The position numbers and the translations under genes are program-made. Below are positions 45,148 to 53,879 of a DNA stretch of 64,000 bases, in pieces. The stretch spans positions 930,001-994,000 of the forward strand of contig CAPN01000051.1 in assembly GCA_000333235.1 (NCBI GenBank), read 5' to 3'. The first letter of the stretch is position 1. Each line of letters starts with the position of its first letter. The stretch comes from Pseudoalteromonas luteoviolacea B = ATCC 29581. Its GTDB lineage: Bacteria; Pseudomonadota; Gammaproteobacteria; Enterobacterales; Alteromonadaceae. The notes under the pieces are model-generated. The model made no database searches, was not told where the DNA came from, and saw only the letters and a list, made by a program, of their open reading frames with translations.

Positions 45148-46482
45148 TCACGCCAAATAAGGGCCAATAAATGTTAATGCAACCACTGCGCTCAAACCGA
45201 TTAACCCCAAAACGCTAAACCAAGCTAGCACCCTTAACAGTATTAAGCTCCATGGGTGCCTTCTCTGTGGGTATACGTCTTTGGTTCTAATCCTCCTAGT
45301 TAAAAACAACAACAACAGAGCACTGAATAATACACTTACAGTCATTTCCGTTTTGAAATGAAAATCGTCATCAAAAAAGAAAAATAACTGCACTGGTAAT
45401 AATACCGCAGCAATAAAATACAAGCTGTGAACGAACCGAATTTGATGGTATTGCTCTTCTTCAGAGAGTTCTTTTAGGTAGAACTCTTGCTCAAGCATTT
45501 TAATAATCGCAGTTCGACGCTCAGCAACAGCTAATGCATATGCGCTCATACCTTTTTTGTTTTTACACTTTGGATCCGCGCCTAGCTGAATCAATCGTTT
45601 TACAACCGATTGTGCATTACCCAAAATCGCATGGTGAATCGCAGTGTTTCCATTGTGATCTTGAATGTTCGTCTCGGCGCCAAATAAGCGCTCAACAACA
45701 TCTAAAAAACCTTTGTTCGCTGCTAGATGTAGGGCGTTTTCACCCGCTTCATTGGTATGCTTAGCCATTGCGCCTTGCTCTAAAAACCGCTGAACCATGC
45801 TTTGTTTTGCATCGCTTTGTCCAAGGTGAACCAATAAAGCATGCTCTAGCTTTTCAGTCACGTCGTCTTCGCTTAACAACAAAAGTAAAGTGTAATAATC
45901 ACCACCTTCACTGATTGCCTTGCAGACAGCAGACGTAAGTGCATCTTTATCCTTTACTTGGCTTGGAATGAATTGCGTTAATGTTTCTCGAAACTCGACT
46001 TCTTGCCATAAACACATCACGTCGTCGGCACTTAAACACGCACCTTGCTCTAAACATGTTGTGATGACATGGAAATAACGCTTATCAAATAGTAACTTAA
46101 ATAATGAAACTGAAGTTTCAAACGCCGCTTGTACCGCTATATTTGAATAACGACAAAAGGGCCTCAATAAAGTCACAATTTGGCTTTCAATCGACATATC
46201 GCTTTGTTCAAAGTGATACATTAACTGATTGAGGTAGTGGCTTCCTTTATCATCAAATTCAGCGATATGTTGAAAAAAACACGCTTCAAAAGGCTCAAGC
46301 GGTTTCATCCATTGTAAATAGAATAACGGCGGTAAAATCGTCGAAACTACACCTTGCTCATCTTCACTCTGGCCGCATTGTGGCCAAGACTCAAGCGCAT
46401 CGAGGATAAACGCCCCGTTTTTTTCAACTAGGCCTTTCACCAACAGAGGATATTCTTTGGGCCAAATTAACACTTGTTCCAT
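45148..46482 (-). CDS. Ankyrin-repeat protein with C-terminal membrane helices
   Basis: 444 residues. The N-terminal 230 residues are helical and acidic. Ankyrin repeats occupy about 235-345 (GENALHLAANKGFLDVVERL, GNTAIHHAILGNAQSVVKRL and ADPKCKNKKGMSAYALAVAE). Two to three transmembrane segments lie at about 363-383, 391-406 and 420-444. The protein is anchored by its C-terminus, with the repeats presumably in the cytoplasm. No enzymatic domain. Confidence 0.82.
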   Translation of the reverse strand: MEQVLIWPKEYPLLVKGLVEKNGAFILDALESWPQCGQSEDEQGVVSTILPPLFYLQWMKPLEPFEACFFQHIAEFDDKGSHYLNQLMYHFEQSDMSIESQIVTLLRPFCRYSNIAVQAAFETSVSLFKLLFDKRYFHVITTCLEQGACLSADDVMCLWQEVEFRETLTQFIPSQVKDKDALTSAVCKAISEGGDYYTLLLLLSEDDVTEKLEHALLVHLGQSDAKQSMVQRFLEQGAMAKHTNEAGENALHLAANKGFLDVVERLFGAETNIQDHNGNTAIHHAILGNAQSVVKRLIQLGADPKCKNKKGMSAYALAVAERRTAIIKMLEQEFYLKELSEEEQYHQIRFVHSLYFIAAVLLPVQLFFFFDDDFHFKTEMTVSVLFSALLLLFLTRRIRTKDVYPQRRHPWSLILLRVLAWFSVLGLIGLSAVVALTFIGPYLA

Positions 46483-46937
46483 TACTGTAAAACAACTCCA
46501 GTTTGTTCAGCATCATGCGCTAAATATATGTACCCAATCAACTTGATGATGCTGGTTTCAGAGCACCATCCCGCTTTCATCACGAGGCACGCTATTGCAA
46601 GAATATAAGCACCTTTCACAGTAGCGTAACAACGGGTGGTGTTTCCACAGGCAAGTTTTATAGTCATTAATGCCGCGTTATTGATTTTGATAAGGGGAAA
46701 GCCTTACCCGCAATCAATGCCTTGCCTAAACGCCTATAAATTCTTGCTGAAGTCACGCATCTTAAAATAGATTGGGTCTAAACCATCGTTAAACACAATT
46801 ATCTACTTCCAAGATAATTGTGACGACTGAACCTATGCTGACGCTATCGATTTCTTTCTCGAATAATTGCTCCGAATGTTAGCATAAGACAAGAAATAAA
46901 AGGCATAATGTAGTAAACAATTTTACGAGAAGAAAAA
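46483..46937. repeat. Intergenic repeat, copy at about 46500-46800 (inverted relative to 26.4 kb)
   Basis: 455 bases. Most of it is the repeat family. Bases about 46640-46735 are the inverse of 26416-26500, and 46530-46610 match part of 16150-16215. From about 46800 to 46937 the DNA is AT-rich with no repeat and should hold the promoter of the DUF2897 gene. Short open frames here are not genes. Confidence 0.75.
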
Positions 46938-47129
46938 ATGCATAATGAGTTTGAATGGTGGCAAGTCTTTTTAATTATCGCCTTAGTGCTTGGCGTTATC
47001 TGGAGCAACATCGCGTTACTTAAATATTCGAACAAATTTAAGTTTCCAAGTAACAAAACCGATGAATTAATGTCCAAAATGACAGAGCAGCAAAATCAGA
47101 AAAGCGAAAGCAAAAAAGCCGACAAATAA
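46938..47129 (+). CDS. DUF2897 small membrane protein
   Basis: 63 residues. Residues about 10-30 are a single hydrophobic helix (WWQVFLIIALVLGVIWSNIALL). The rest is a hydrophilic Lys/Ser/Glu-rich tail (TEQQNQKSESKKADK). The family is found in Alteromonadales and relatives, with no known function. A terminator follows. Confidence 0.82.
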   Translation: MHNEFEWWQVFLIIALVLGVIWSNIALLKYSNKFKFPSNKTDELMSKMTEQQNQKSESKKADK

Positions 47130-47144
47130 CTGCCGGCTTTTTTT
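47112..47144. terminator. Terminator between the DUF2897 gene and phhB
   Basis: A 10-bp stem (AAAAAAGCCG and complement) with a 12-base loop and T-runs on both strands. It lies in the 3' end of the DUF2897 gene. Confidence 0.7.
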
Positions 47145-47156
47145 CAATTTTAGGTA

Positions 47157-47501
47157 TTACAGTGCTTTAAATACGTCGTCGGTTTTTGCCGCACAAATAA
47201 AATCATTTTTATGTAATCCTTTAATAGAATGGCTCCACCAAGTGACTGTTACTTTGCCCCATTCTGTCAACAATCCTGGATGATGGCCCTCTTCTTCTGC
47301 CATATCGCCGACTTTATTCGTGAACTCTAAAGCCAATTTAAAGTTCTTAAACTTGTAAACACGTTCTAGCATCATAATACCATCACGTACCTCTGGCACC
47401 CAATCTGGGATAAGCTTAATAAGCTCTGCGAGTTCTGCATCTGACACTTTAGGCGCATCCGCACGACACGCTTCACATTTTTGTGCACTTAAATCAGACA
47501 T
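47157..47501 (-). CDS. phhB: 4a-hydroxytetrahydrobiopterin dehydratase (pterin recycling)
   Basis: 114 residues. The active-site motif [20 protein letters not shown], then [11 protein letters not shown] is diagnostic. It dehydrates 4a-hydroxytetrahydrobiopterin so the phenylalanine hydroxylase can turn over. It is 10 bases downstream of phhA and coexpressed with it. Confidence 0.95.
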   Translation of the reverse strand: MSDLSAQKCEACRADAPKVSDAELAELIKLIPDWVPEVRDGIMMLERVYKFKNFKLALEFTNKVGDMAEEEGHHPGLLTEWGKVTVTWWSHSIKGLHKNDFICAAKTDDVFKAL

Positions 47502-47511
47502 GTAAAATTCC

Positions 47512-48309
47512 TTAGCTTGCTAATTTTTCTTTCGGTGGAAATTTAGGTTCAAATAACCCAAGCTCTTTTGCTTTCTCAACTAACGACATAATATCCATCT
47601 TAGATATATCAAACAAATCGTTAATCGAATTAATCGTGTAATAAAGTGGCTGCATAATATCGATGCGATACGGGGTGCGCAAAACATCTAACACTTCTAA
47701 TGGATTGATTTCCGGTTTGCCAGAATACACATATTGCGTTTCACCCGGACTAGACAAAATACCGCCACCGTAAATACGCAAACCTTGCTCGGTTTGCATT
47801 AAGCCAAATTCAACCGTAAACCAATAAAGTCTCGCTAAGTATACTCGGTCTTTTTTCTCTGCTGCGTAACCAAGCTTACCATATTGATGCGTGTATTCGG
47901 CAAATGCAGGATTCGTTAGCATCGCGCAGTGACCAAAGATTTCATGAAAAATATCTGGCTCTTGCAAATAATCAAATTCTTCACGTGAGCGAATAAACGT
48001 TGCTACTGGAAACTGTTTATTTGCCAGTAAACGGAAAAACTCATCAAAATCTATCAGTGCAGGAACAGGTGCTACCTGCCAACCTGTTTCGTTTTTTAAA
48101 ACGGCGTTTAATTCGTGTAATTGTGGGATCCGAGTATGAGGAAGATTGATTTTCTTCAAGCCTTCTAAATACTCATTACATGCCTTCCCTTCGATACACT
48201 TCAGCTGACGCTCAACGAGTTCTTGCCAAATCTGGTTCTCTTCCACTGACCAATGGATAATGCCGTTTTCGTCTGGCGTTTTTGAAACGTACTTACTTGA
48301 TTTTGCCAT
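47512..48309 (-). CDS. phhA: Phenylalanine-4-hydroxylase
   Basis: 265 residues (Pseudomonas PhhA 262), a single catalytic domain without the regulatory ACT domain of animal enzymes. The iron ligands are the two His of [19 protein letters not shown] and the Glu of [16 protein letters not shown]. Converts Phe to Tyr with tetrahydropterin and oxygen. Upstream of it, at 48448-48465, is a TyrR-like dyad, about 139 bases from the start codon. Confidence 0.96.
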   Translation of the reverse strand: MAKSSKYVSKTPDENGIIHWSVEENQIWQELVERQLKCIEGKACNEYLEGLKKINLPHTRIPQLHELNAVLKNETGWQVAPVPALIDFDEFFRLLANKQFPVATFIRSREEFDYLQEPDIFHEIFGHCAMLTNPAFAEYTHQYGKLGYAAEKKDRVYLARLYWFTVEFGLMQTEQGLRIYGGGILSSPGETQYVYSGKPEINPLEVLDVLRTPYRIDIMQPLYYTINSINDLFDISKMDIMSLVEKAKELGLFEPKFPPKEKLAS

Positions 48310-48447
48310 GATGACCTTCTCAAAAAGATTCTATGTGCACTTATTCTTGTTTTTTGCACCATTCAACTTGTTACCTTGATACTATGAGAAAGTAAGGAAA
48401 ATATTAATAGCAGAGCGCGCTGGCCACACATCAACACCCCTAGCATT

Positions 48448-48465
48448 TGTACACTAATATATACA
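48448..48465. promoter_or_regulatory. TyrR/PhhR-like dyad upstream of phhA
   Basis: TGTACA-N6-TATACA matches TGTAAA-N6-TTTACA at 10 of 12 positions and sits in a larger palindrome (TTTGTA at 48446, TACAAA at 48462). phhA is under TyrR-family control (PhhR) in Pseudomonas. Candidate only. Confidence 0.4.
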
Positions 48466-48503
48466 AAATCGTAAATATAAAATTACACTCAGAACTAACT
48501 CAG

Positions 48504-48530
48504 AAAAAAAGCCTCCCTAGAGAGGCCTTT
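48504..48530 (-). terminator. Terminator of megL
   Basis: On the minus strand GCCTC pairs with GAGGC around a 6-base loop, with T-run after it. It lies about 25 bases after the stop of megL. Confidence 0.7.
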
Positions 48531-48552
48531 CGTATATATAAATTTACATTTT

Positions 48553-49731
48553 TCAAATTAGTCTAAATGCTTGTTCTAAATCACCAATAATGTCTTCAAC
48601 ATTTTCTAGTCCTACCGACAAACGGATCAGGCCATCAGAAATTCCTGCCGCTAACCGCTCTTCTCGCGTATAAGGTGAATGTGTCATAGACGCGGGATGC
48701 TGAATCAACGTTTCAGGATCACCGAGCGATACGGCTAGTGTGCATAGGTTCATGGCATTGATAAAAGTTTCACCATCTTCTAACGTCCCTTTGATTTCGA
48801 ACGCAATGACGCCACCTGCACCACGCATTTGTTTACCTAAATATTTATAGCCAGGATGTGAAGGCAACCCTGGATAATAAACTTGGTTAACTTTGCAATG
48901 AGATTCAAGGTACTCAGCAACGCGCTGCGCACTTGCGCAGTGCCTTTCCATGCGTACCGATAACGTTTTTAAACCACGATTAATCAACCACGCATCATGA
49001 GGGCTGATTGTTGCGCCTATGTCCTTCAATACGGTCATTTTTATCACTTCGACGTGTGCTTTAGAGCCACACACAAGCCCCGCAACAACATCACCATGTC
49101 CATTTAAATATTTTGTTGCGCTGTGAATAACGATATCAATACCAAAATGCTTCGGTTTTTGTAGTAATGGCGTCAAGAAAGTGTTGTCTATTACGCTAAT
49201 AAGCTCATGTTGTGCAGCAAACTTGCCGATCATCTCGAGATCTAAAACGGTCATTGTTGGATTTATAGGTGTCTCAGCAAACACCATTTTAGTATTGCCT
49301 TGAATTGCTTGTTGTAATTCATCTTGATTGGTCATATCAACAAACGTTACTTCAATTCCAAATTTAGGCAGCATATGCGAAAACAGTGCAAAACTGCAGC
49401 CATATAGTGCTTTAGAAGCGATTAGATGGTCCCCAGACTGCAAGAAACTTAATACCGACGCAGAAACTGCGCCCATACCAGTTGCGGTGGCTGCTGCATC
49501 TTCCATTTCTTCCAATGCGGCTACTTTTTGTTCTAGATCTCGTGTTGTTGGATTCCCGAGGCGAGTATAAATATAACCCGGTTCTTCGCCCGCAAATCTT
49601 GCAGCGCCTTGAGCTGCATCCTTAAAGTGGAAAGTAGATGTTTGATATAAAGGCGCCGTAAGCGCACCGTATGGGTCTTCGTGATGGTGAGGGCCATGGA
49701 TACAATTTGTATCATCGTGAAATTTGTTCAT
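48553..49731 (-). CDS. megL: Methionine gamma-lyase (PLP-dependent)
   Basis: 392 residues from the ATG at 49731. A longer frame from 49797 lacks family-like residues. PLP lysine in HSATKYLNGHGDVVAG. ALYGCSF retains the Cys that is characteristic of methionine gamma-lyase rather than cystathionine gamma-synthase or -lyase. Converts L-methionine to methanethiol, ammonia and 2-oxobutyrate. Substrate tests are needed to exclude a related lyase. Confidence 0.88.
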   Translation of the reverse strand: MNKFHDDTNCIHGPHHHEDPYGALTAPLYQTSTFHFKDAAQGAARFAGEEPGYIYTRLGNPTTRDLEQKVAALEEMEDAAATATGMGAVSASVLSFLQSGDHLIASKALYGCSFALFSHMLPKFGIEVTFVDMTNQDELQQAIQGNTKMVFAETPINPTMTVLDLEMIGKFAAQHELISVIDNTFLTPLLQKPKHFGIDIVIHSATKYLNGHGDVVAGLVCGSKAHVEVIKMTVLKDIGATISPHDAWLINRGLKTLSVRMERHCASAQRVAEYLESHCKVNQVYYPGLPSHPGYKYLGKQMRGAGGVIAFEIKGTLEDGETFINAMNLCTLAVSLGDPETLIQHPASMTHSPYTREERLAAGISDGLIRLSVGLENVEDIIGDLEQAFRLI

Positions 49732-49807
49732 TACCTGCTGCTCGTTTTTATTTTCATTTCTCCAATAGTTATTCCAAGTACTAAAAATCACAAGCATGCC
49801 AGATGCT

Positions 49808-49844
49808 CAGATGTCTAGGTTTACTTTTAGGACCTAGACATCTG
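49808..49844 (-). repeat. 13-bp inverted repeat downstream of ycjF
   Basis: CAGATGTCTAGGT and its exact complement around an 11-base spacer. It lies 13 bases past the ycjF stop on the minus strand. There is no U-tract, so it may be a factor-dependent terminator or an mRNA 3' end. Confidence 0.55.
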
Positions 49845-49857
49845 TATAGAAAAGTTG

Positions 49858-50883
49858 TCACTTTACTTCTAACGCAGGTTCTTTAACTCGTAGTAAAAGC
49901 TCTTTTACGATATGTTTTAAGCGTTTCTCTCTACCCTGAAAATGCGGAATTGGTCGGCATAACTCCATCGTTTTAAGCCCAAGCCGAGCGGTAAAAATCC
50001 CTGCACTTAACCCTTGAGCTGAACGTGCAGACAATTTCCCAAGTAGCTCTGCGCCAAGTGCGGTAGCCGCAAGATCAGACACTAATTCTGTACCGCCTAC
50101 AAAGACCATTTGTTGCAATAACATTTTGTACAACCTAATCCGACTTCGATAACCTAAACGAATGCCGTACAACCGACTAACCGCTTCAATCATTTTCGCC
50201 CCTCGCCACAATACGGCGAACATATCGACCGTTGCCATCGGACTCAGTGCCACCAGCATTGCAGTTCCGGCGCTGTGGCTTGCAACGGTCTTTTGTGCCT
50301 TGCTATCTAAACTTTCCATAATTTCTTTATCGAAAAGTACGAGTCTTTCTTTATCAGTATGATGAGGCTGTATTAGCTTCTTAAATTGCTCCGCTTGGTG
50401 CAGTTCTACCGATTTTAGCTGACTATCAATCCAACTCTGAGCTTCACCAATTTGTTCACTTTCAAGCAGACGCGAAGCATCTAATCGCACATTATCGTGC
50501 TTTTTAAGTTGCACAAGTGCTTTCAATTCTGAAAAGATGAACCTTCCAATTAAACCGACAGACAATGCAGCAAGAGACGCATATATTCCACCAACCACAA
50601 ATGACGATTCAAAGGCTTGCCAAATACTCAGGCCAGTCTCAACGGTTATTGCAACTAACGCCAAAAAAAGCCAAACTTTCAACCAAGTACGTTTTTTCTT
50701 AACCGTATAAACTTCGTCAAGTGGCAGCGTATCTGACAGGCTAATTTCTTCTAAATCACGCTCTTTTGAGGATTTCACTATTTTTGCTGGTGCGACACAG
50801 TCTGAATGAGCAAAAATGTTCTCCTGGTGAGACTCTATTCGCCTAGCCTTCATTTCATTTACCGATTTCGTTGTCGTATTCAT
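49858..50883 (-). CDS. ycjF: Psp-associated membrane protein YcjF
   Basis: 341 residues. An acidic N-terminal region, then two adjacent transmembrane helices near 73-115 (WLKVWLFLALVAITVETGLS), and a C-terminal DUF697 domain with MATVDMFAVLWRGAKMIEA and LSAGIFTARLGLKTMELCRP. It belongs to the TIGR01620 family. The gene overlaps the end of ycjX by 4 bases. Its role is tied to the Psp system only by synteny. Confidence 0.92.
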   Translation of the reverse strand: MNTTTKSVNEMKARRIESHQENIFAHSDCVAPAKIVKSSKERDLEEISLSDTLPLDEVYTVKKKRTWLKVWLFLALVAITVETGLSIWQAFESSFVVGGIYASLAALSVGLIGRFIFSELKALVQLKKHDNVRLDASRLLESEQIGEAQSWIDSQLKSVELHQAEQFKKLIQPHHTDKERLVLFDKEIMESLDSKAQKTVASHSAGTAMLVALSPMATVDMFAVLWRGAKMIEAVSRLYGIRLGYRSRIRLYKMLLQQMVFVGGTELVSDLAATALGAELLGKLSARSAQGLSAGIFTARLGLKTMELCRPIPHFQGREKRLKHIVKELLLRVKEPALEVK

Positions 50884-52280
50884 CTCAGTTTGTCCCCTAG
50901 TAAAAACTGCAAAGCATGATCCATGCGAATATGCCCGATCTGCCCTTGTTGTGCAGGCAAAGGAGAAAAGCTTGTGAATTCATAACCGTGCCGAGGCCAA
51001 ATTGCACTCGCTTCAATGCTGGTTGGAACTTGAGAAGGTAAATAAGTGATCCAGTTAGATTCATTTGTGGGTTTTCCATATACACAATCCAGTGTACTCC
51101 CATGCTCTTGGACTTTTCGGTCAATGCTACTTTTAACCGAGCTCATGGCCATTGTATCGATTTTCACATGGTCAAACCGCAAGGTGTTGTGACTTTCCTG
51201 CAGCAGTGAATCTAATAAACGAACAATATTACTGTGTTGTGTACTGCTAACCGAATCACACTTATTAGCAGCAAATAAGACTTTATCTATTTTCGGTTTT
51301 AATAAACGCGACAGCCAATTACTTTTACCATACTCAAACAACGCAAGCATGGCTTGTGTGGCTTCTTGCAACTCAGTCATGTAGGCAGGCCCACCTTGTA
51401 ATGACGCAAAAATATCCACTAGCACGACTTGTCGATCGAATTCACAAAAATAGTTTTTATAAAATGGTTTAACTACAGTCTCTTTATACGCCTCAAAACG
51501 CTCGACAAGTTGCCTGTAGACACTATTTTCTTGTTCATTTTCAGGTTTGTGACAAGGAAAGAAACCGAGTACTGGAGCATCTAACAGCTCCCCGGGAAGA
51601 AGTTGCCTACCTGGCTGTAAAACGGTTGCCGGCGTGTTTGCTTTTAATGCTTTTAATAGCTCTGCATGAATTTTTGCGATTTTTGCGCAAATCAAATCGT
51701 CAGCAGGCGCACACACGTCTAAAGAAGCGAGTTCTTCTAAGAAAGCGGCCGCATAAGTAGAATAAAGTGGCGATTGATATTTTTCGAGTTGTTGTAAAGA
51801 CCAACCTGCGTAATCCATGTCGAGCAAAGGTAAATCGACTAGCCATTCACCTGGATAATCATAGAGCTCAATATACAACGTTGACTCTGGCGCTAAATGT
51901 GCTCGTAAACCTTGTTTTGCATAATATTTTAACGCTAACGTGAGCATATTAATACGCGAAGTAGCAGGAGGCCACGAAGGCTCGGCATCCAACAAACAAC
52001 TCACGGCTCGTCGATAATCAAACGTCGGCACTGACATCGCTTCTTGTGTTGTTTGCTTGCACGCGATAAAACGACCGCTATGGACAACGTCAAAAAACGG
52101 CAAGTTATCTTTGTTCACTTGAGCGGTAAGTTGTCGAACTAAGGCTGTTATGAATGCGGTTTTACCGCTACCACTAAACCCTGTAACCGCAATCTTGACA
52201 TGTTTATCAAAGCCGCGTTGAACTACTTTTTCGGCTTCATTTAGAATGGTTTTTATCGAAATAGGCAATTTGTTGCTCAT
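50880..52280 (-). CDS. ycjX: Psp-associated P-loop protein YcjX
   Basis: 466 residues from the ATG at 52280, preceded by AAGGA. The upstream ATG at 52310 is less supported. Walker A: VTGFSGSGKTAFITALV. Other motifs include PFFDVVHSGRF, YIELYDYPGEWLVDLPLL and VLFAANKCDSVSS, a GTPase-like NKxD. DUF463 family. Linked with pspABC and ycjF in one operon. Biochemical activity is not established. Confidence 0.92.
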   Translation of the reverse strand: MSNKLPISIKTILNEAEKVVQRGFDKHVKIAVTGFSGSGKTAFITALVRQLTAQVNKDNLPFFDVVHSGRFIACKQTTQEAMSVPTFDYRRAVSCLLDAEPSWPPATSRINMLTLALKYYAKQGLRAHLAPESTLYIELYDYPGEWLVDLPLLDMDYAGWSLQQLEKYQSPLYSTYAAAFLEELASLDVCAPADDLICAKIAKIHAELLKALKANTPATVLQPGRQLLPGELLDAPVLGFFPCHKPENEQENSVYRQLVERFEAYKETVVKPFYKNYFCEFDRQVVLVDIFASLQGGPAYMTELQEATQAMLALFEYGKSNWLSRLLKPKIDKVLFAANKCDSVSSTQHSNIVRLLDSLLQESHNTLRFDHVKIDTMAMSSVKSSIDRKVQEHGSTLDCVYGKPTNESNWITYLPSQVPTSIEASAIWPRHGYEFTSFSPLPAQQGQIGHIRMDHALQFLLGDKLR

Positions 52281-52337
52281 AGTATCCTTATTGCTAAACC
52301 ACCTATACATGCGTCGGTGGCGAATGCCACCGTACGA

Positions 52338-52742
52338 TTATAGACGATCAATCTCGCGACTTACGGTAAATTCCGGTGAGGTCACATGCATTTCCAGTCG
52401 TTGAATTCGCGTATCTAAACGCGTAAAGCGCTCTTTTAACTCAAATAAAGCTTGACGTGGCGGTTCGCCTTTTTGCCACACTTTGAATTTAACGTTTACA
52501 CGTTCTTCATGCACATCTTCTGTTTGACTCGCAGCATGATGCTCCGTTGGCGCTTTATCTAAAATAAACCAACAAGCGACATACAGCACAACAAAAAACG
52601 GACCTGAAAGCAAAATCGCTGTGATAAACAAGATACGAACTAACCAAAGCTCCATATTAAAATAGTCGCTAAGGCCTGCACACACCCCTGCTATTTTGCC
52701 TCGTTTGTAATCTCTAAATAATTCTCGGCGTTTGGTTTTCAT
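52338..52742 (-). CDS. pspC: Phage-shock protein PspC
   Basis: 134 residues. The PspC domain has DYKRGKIAGVCAGLSDYFNM, followed by two hydrophobic segments (LWLVRILFITAILLSGPFFVVLYVA as one or two helices). A cytosolic helical tail follows. PspC and PspB sense membrane stress and recruit PspA. It overlaps the pspB stop by 4 bases. Confidence 0.94.
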   Translation of the reverse strand: MKTKRRELFRDYKRGKIAGVCAGLSDYFNMELWLVRILFITAILLSGPFFVVLYVACWFILDKAPTEHHAASQTEDVHEERVNVKFKVWQKGEPPRQALFELKERFTRLDTRIQRLEMHVTSPEFTVSREIDRL

Positions 52743-52972
52743 ACTTTACGTCTCCAACCTGGTGATTCTTGATCAAGCAATGTTTCTAACGTTTCAACGC
52801 GATCAGCCATTTTCTCTGCTTTACTGGCCAACTCTAACAGTTGACGATGTTCATGCTCGCTCAAACCTTGGCTGACTTGTTTTTTACTGCGGTAATGTAA
52901 GATAAGCCAAAGTGGTGCGACAACAGCCATAAAAATAATCAGCGGGGCCATAAGTAATTCTGGGTCAAACAT
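52739..52972 (-). CDS. pspB: Phage-shock protein PspB
   Basis: 77 residues from the ATG at 52972, preceded by AGGAG. The upstream ATG at 53008 is rejected, since it adds non-family residues. The N-terminal helix MFDPELLMAPLIIFMAVVAP crosses the membrane. The rest is a cytosolic coiled coil (LEHHRQLLEL-like stretch, ETLLDQESPGWRRKV). It partners PspC. Confidence 0.93.
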   Translation of the reverse strand: MFDPELLMAPLIIFMAVVAPLWLILHYRSKKQVSQGLSEHEHRQLLELASKAEKMADRVETLETLLDQESPGWRRKV

Positions 52973-53036
52973 AAATCCTCTCCTGTAGTCGATTACGAAG
53001 GCGCGCAATAACTACTCCTAGCGCGCCTAGTTGTTT

Positions 53037-53699
53037 TTATTTTTTATCTGCCAGCTTTTTTTTAAGCTCAGCAAGTTCATCATCGATTTTTTCATCTTGT
53101 TGCAACTGTGCGATTTCATCAGACAGTGATTTTTTACCAAGTTCGTAAGATTCAACTTGCGATTCTAATTCGTCTATCTTCGTTTCGAATCGCTCAAAAC
53201 GATGCAGTGCCGAATCGACTTTCGCACTATCGAGGGCTTTTTTCACTTCTAAGCGAGACTCTGCTGAACGTTGGCGAAGAATAATCGCTTTCTGACGTGC
53301 TTTTGCATCGGCAAGCTTCTCTTGTAGCGTTACAACCTCTTGCTGTAGCTTTTCAATGTGGCTTTCAACATGAGCAAGTTCTTTGGCAACAGCCTCTGCT
53401 GCACTAGACGCTTTATGCTTTTCAGAAATCGCCGCACGAGCAAGGTCTTCTCTATCTTTCGACAAAGCAAGTTCAGCTTTTTCTTCCCACTGAGCTTTTT
53501 CTGCGTTGAGCAGCTCAACTTTACGCGCTAACTCTTTTTTTTCTGCAAGGGTTTTTGCAGAAGTCGAGCGCACTTCAACTAACGTATCTTCCATTTCTTG
53601 AATGATAAGGCGTACCATTTTTTCAGGGTCTTCAGCTTTATCTAAAATTGCATTGATATTAGAATTCACAATATCTGCAAAGCGAGAGAAAATTCCCAT
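53037..53699 (-). CDS. pspA: Phage-shock protein PspA
   Basis: 220 residues (E. coli 222), an almost entirely coiled-coil ESCRT-III-like protein. Start MGIFSRFADIVNSNINAILDKA, which is the amphipathic membrane-binding helix. It then forms long Glu/Lys-rich helices to LADKK. It binds membranes and holds PspF inactive until stress releases it. Head gene of the pspABC-ycjXF operon, with a sigma-54 element upstream. Confidence 0.96.
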   Translation of the reverse strand: MGIFSRFADIVNSNINAILDKAEDPEKMVRLIIQEMEDTLVEVRSTSAKTLAEKKELARKVELLNAEKAQWEEKAELALSKDREDLARAAISEKHKASSAAEAVAKELAHVESHIEKLQQEVVTLQEKLADAKARQKAIILRQRSAESRLEVKKALDSAKVDSALHRFERFETKIDELESQVESYELGKKSLSDEIAQLQQDEKIDDELAELKKKLADKK

Positions 53700-53742
53700 A
53701 ATATTACCTCTGTGATTAGTAAATAACGTGATGCTTTACTCT

Positions 53743-53758
53743 ATCAATATCCTTGCCA
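53743..53758 (-). promoter_or_regulatory. Sigma-54 promoter element of pspA
   Basis: On the minus strand TGGCAAGGATATTGAT fits the sigma-54 consensus with GG and G at the required spacing. It lies 44 bases before the pspA ATG. PspF-dependent sigma-54 control is established for pspA in E. coli. Confidence 0.8.
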
Positions 53759-53860
53759 ACTTTTTTATGCGATTAAATCATTTAAAATCATAAACTTAAT
53801 TAATATAACAAAAAGCTTTAAAATCAACTAATGATAAAATACACTAGTTATTAGCAAAAA

Positions 53861-53873
53861 TAACTAAGAGTTA
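53861..53873 (-). promoter_or_regulatory. Enhancer-like dyad TAACTCTTAGTTA upstream of pspA
   Basis: On the minus strand TAACTCTTAGTTA lies 103 bases before the -24 GG. A related TTAGTTA-like site lies near 53843-53854. The pspF start (53880) is just beyond. The 13-mer at 22790 is nearly identical. PspF binding is inferred. Confidence 0.65.
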
Positions 53874-53879
53874 GCCAAT

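Noticed and set aside
46482-46667. 61-codon minus-strand frame next to the ankyrin gene
   Set aside because: It falls within the repeat copy. Its hydrophobic composition is what translated repeat DNA gives, not a supported protein.
48448-48465. Treating the phhA palindrome as a proven TyrR box
   Set aside because: It differs from consensus at two of twelve key bases, and AT-rich gaps often give such dyads, so I list it only as a candidate.
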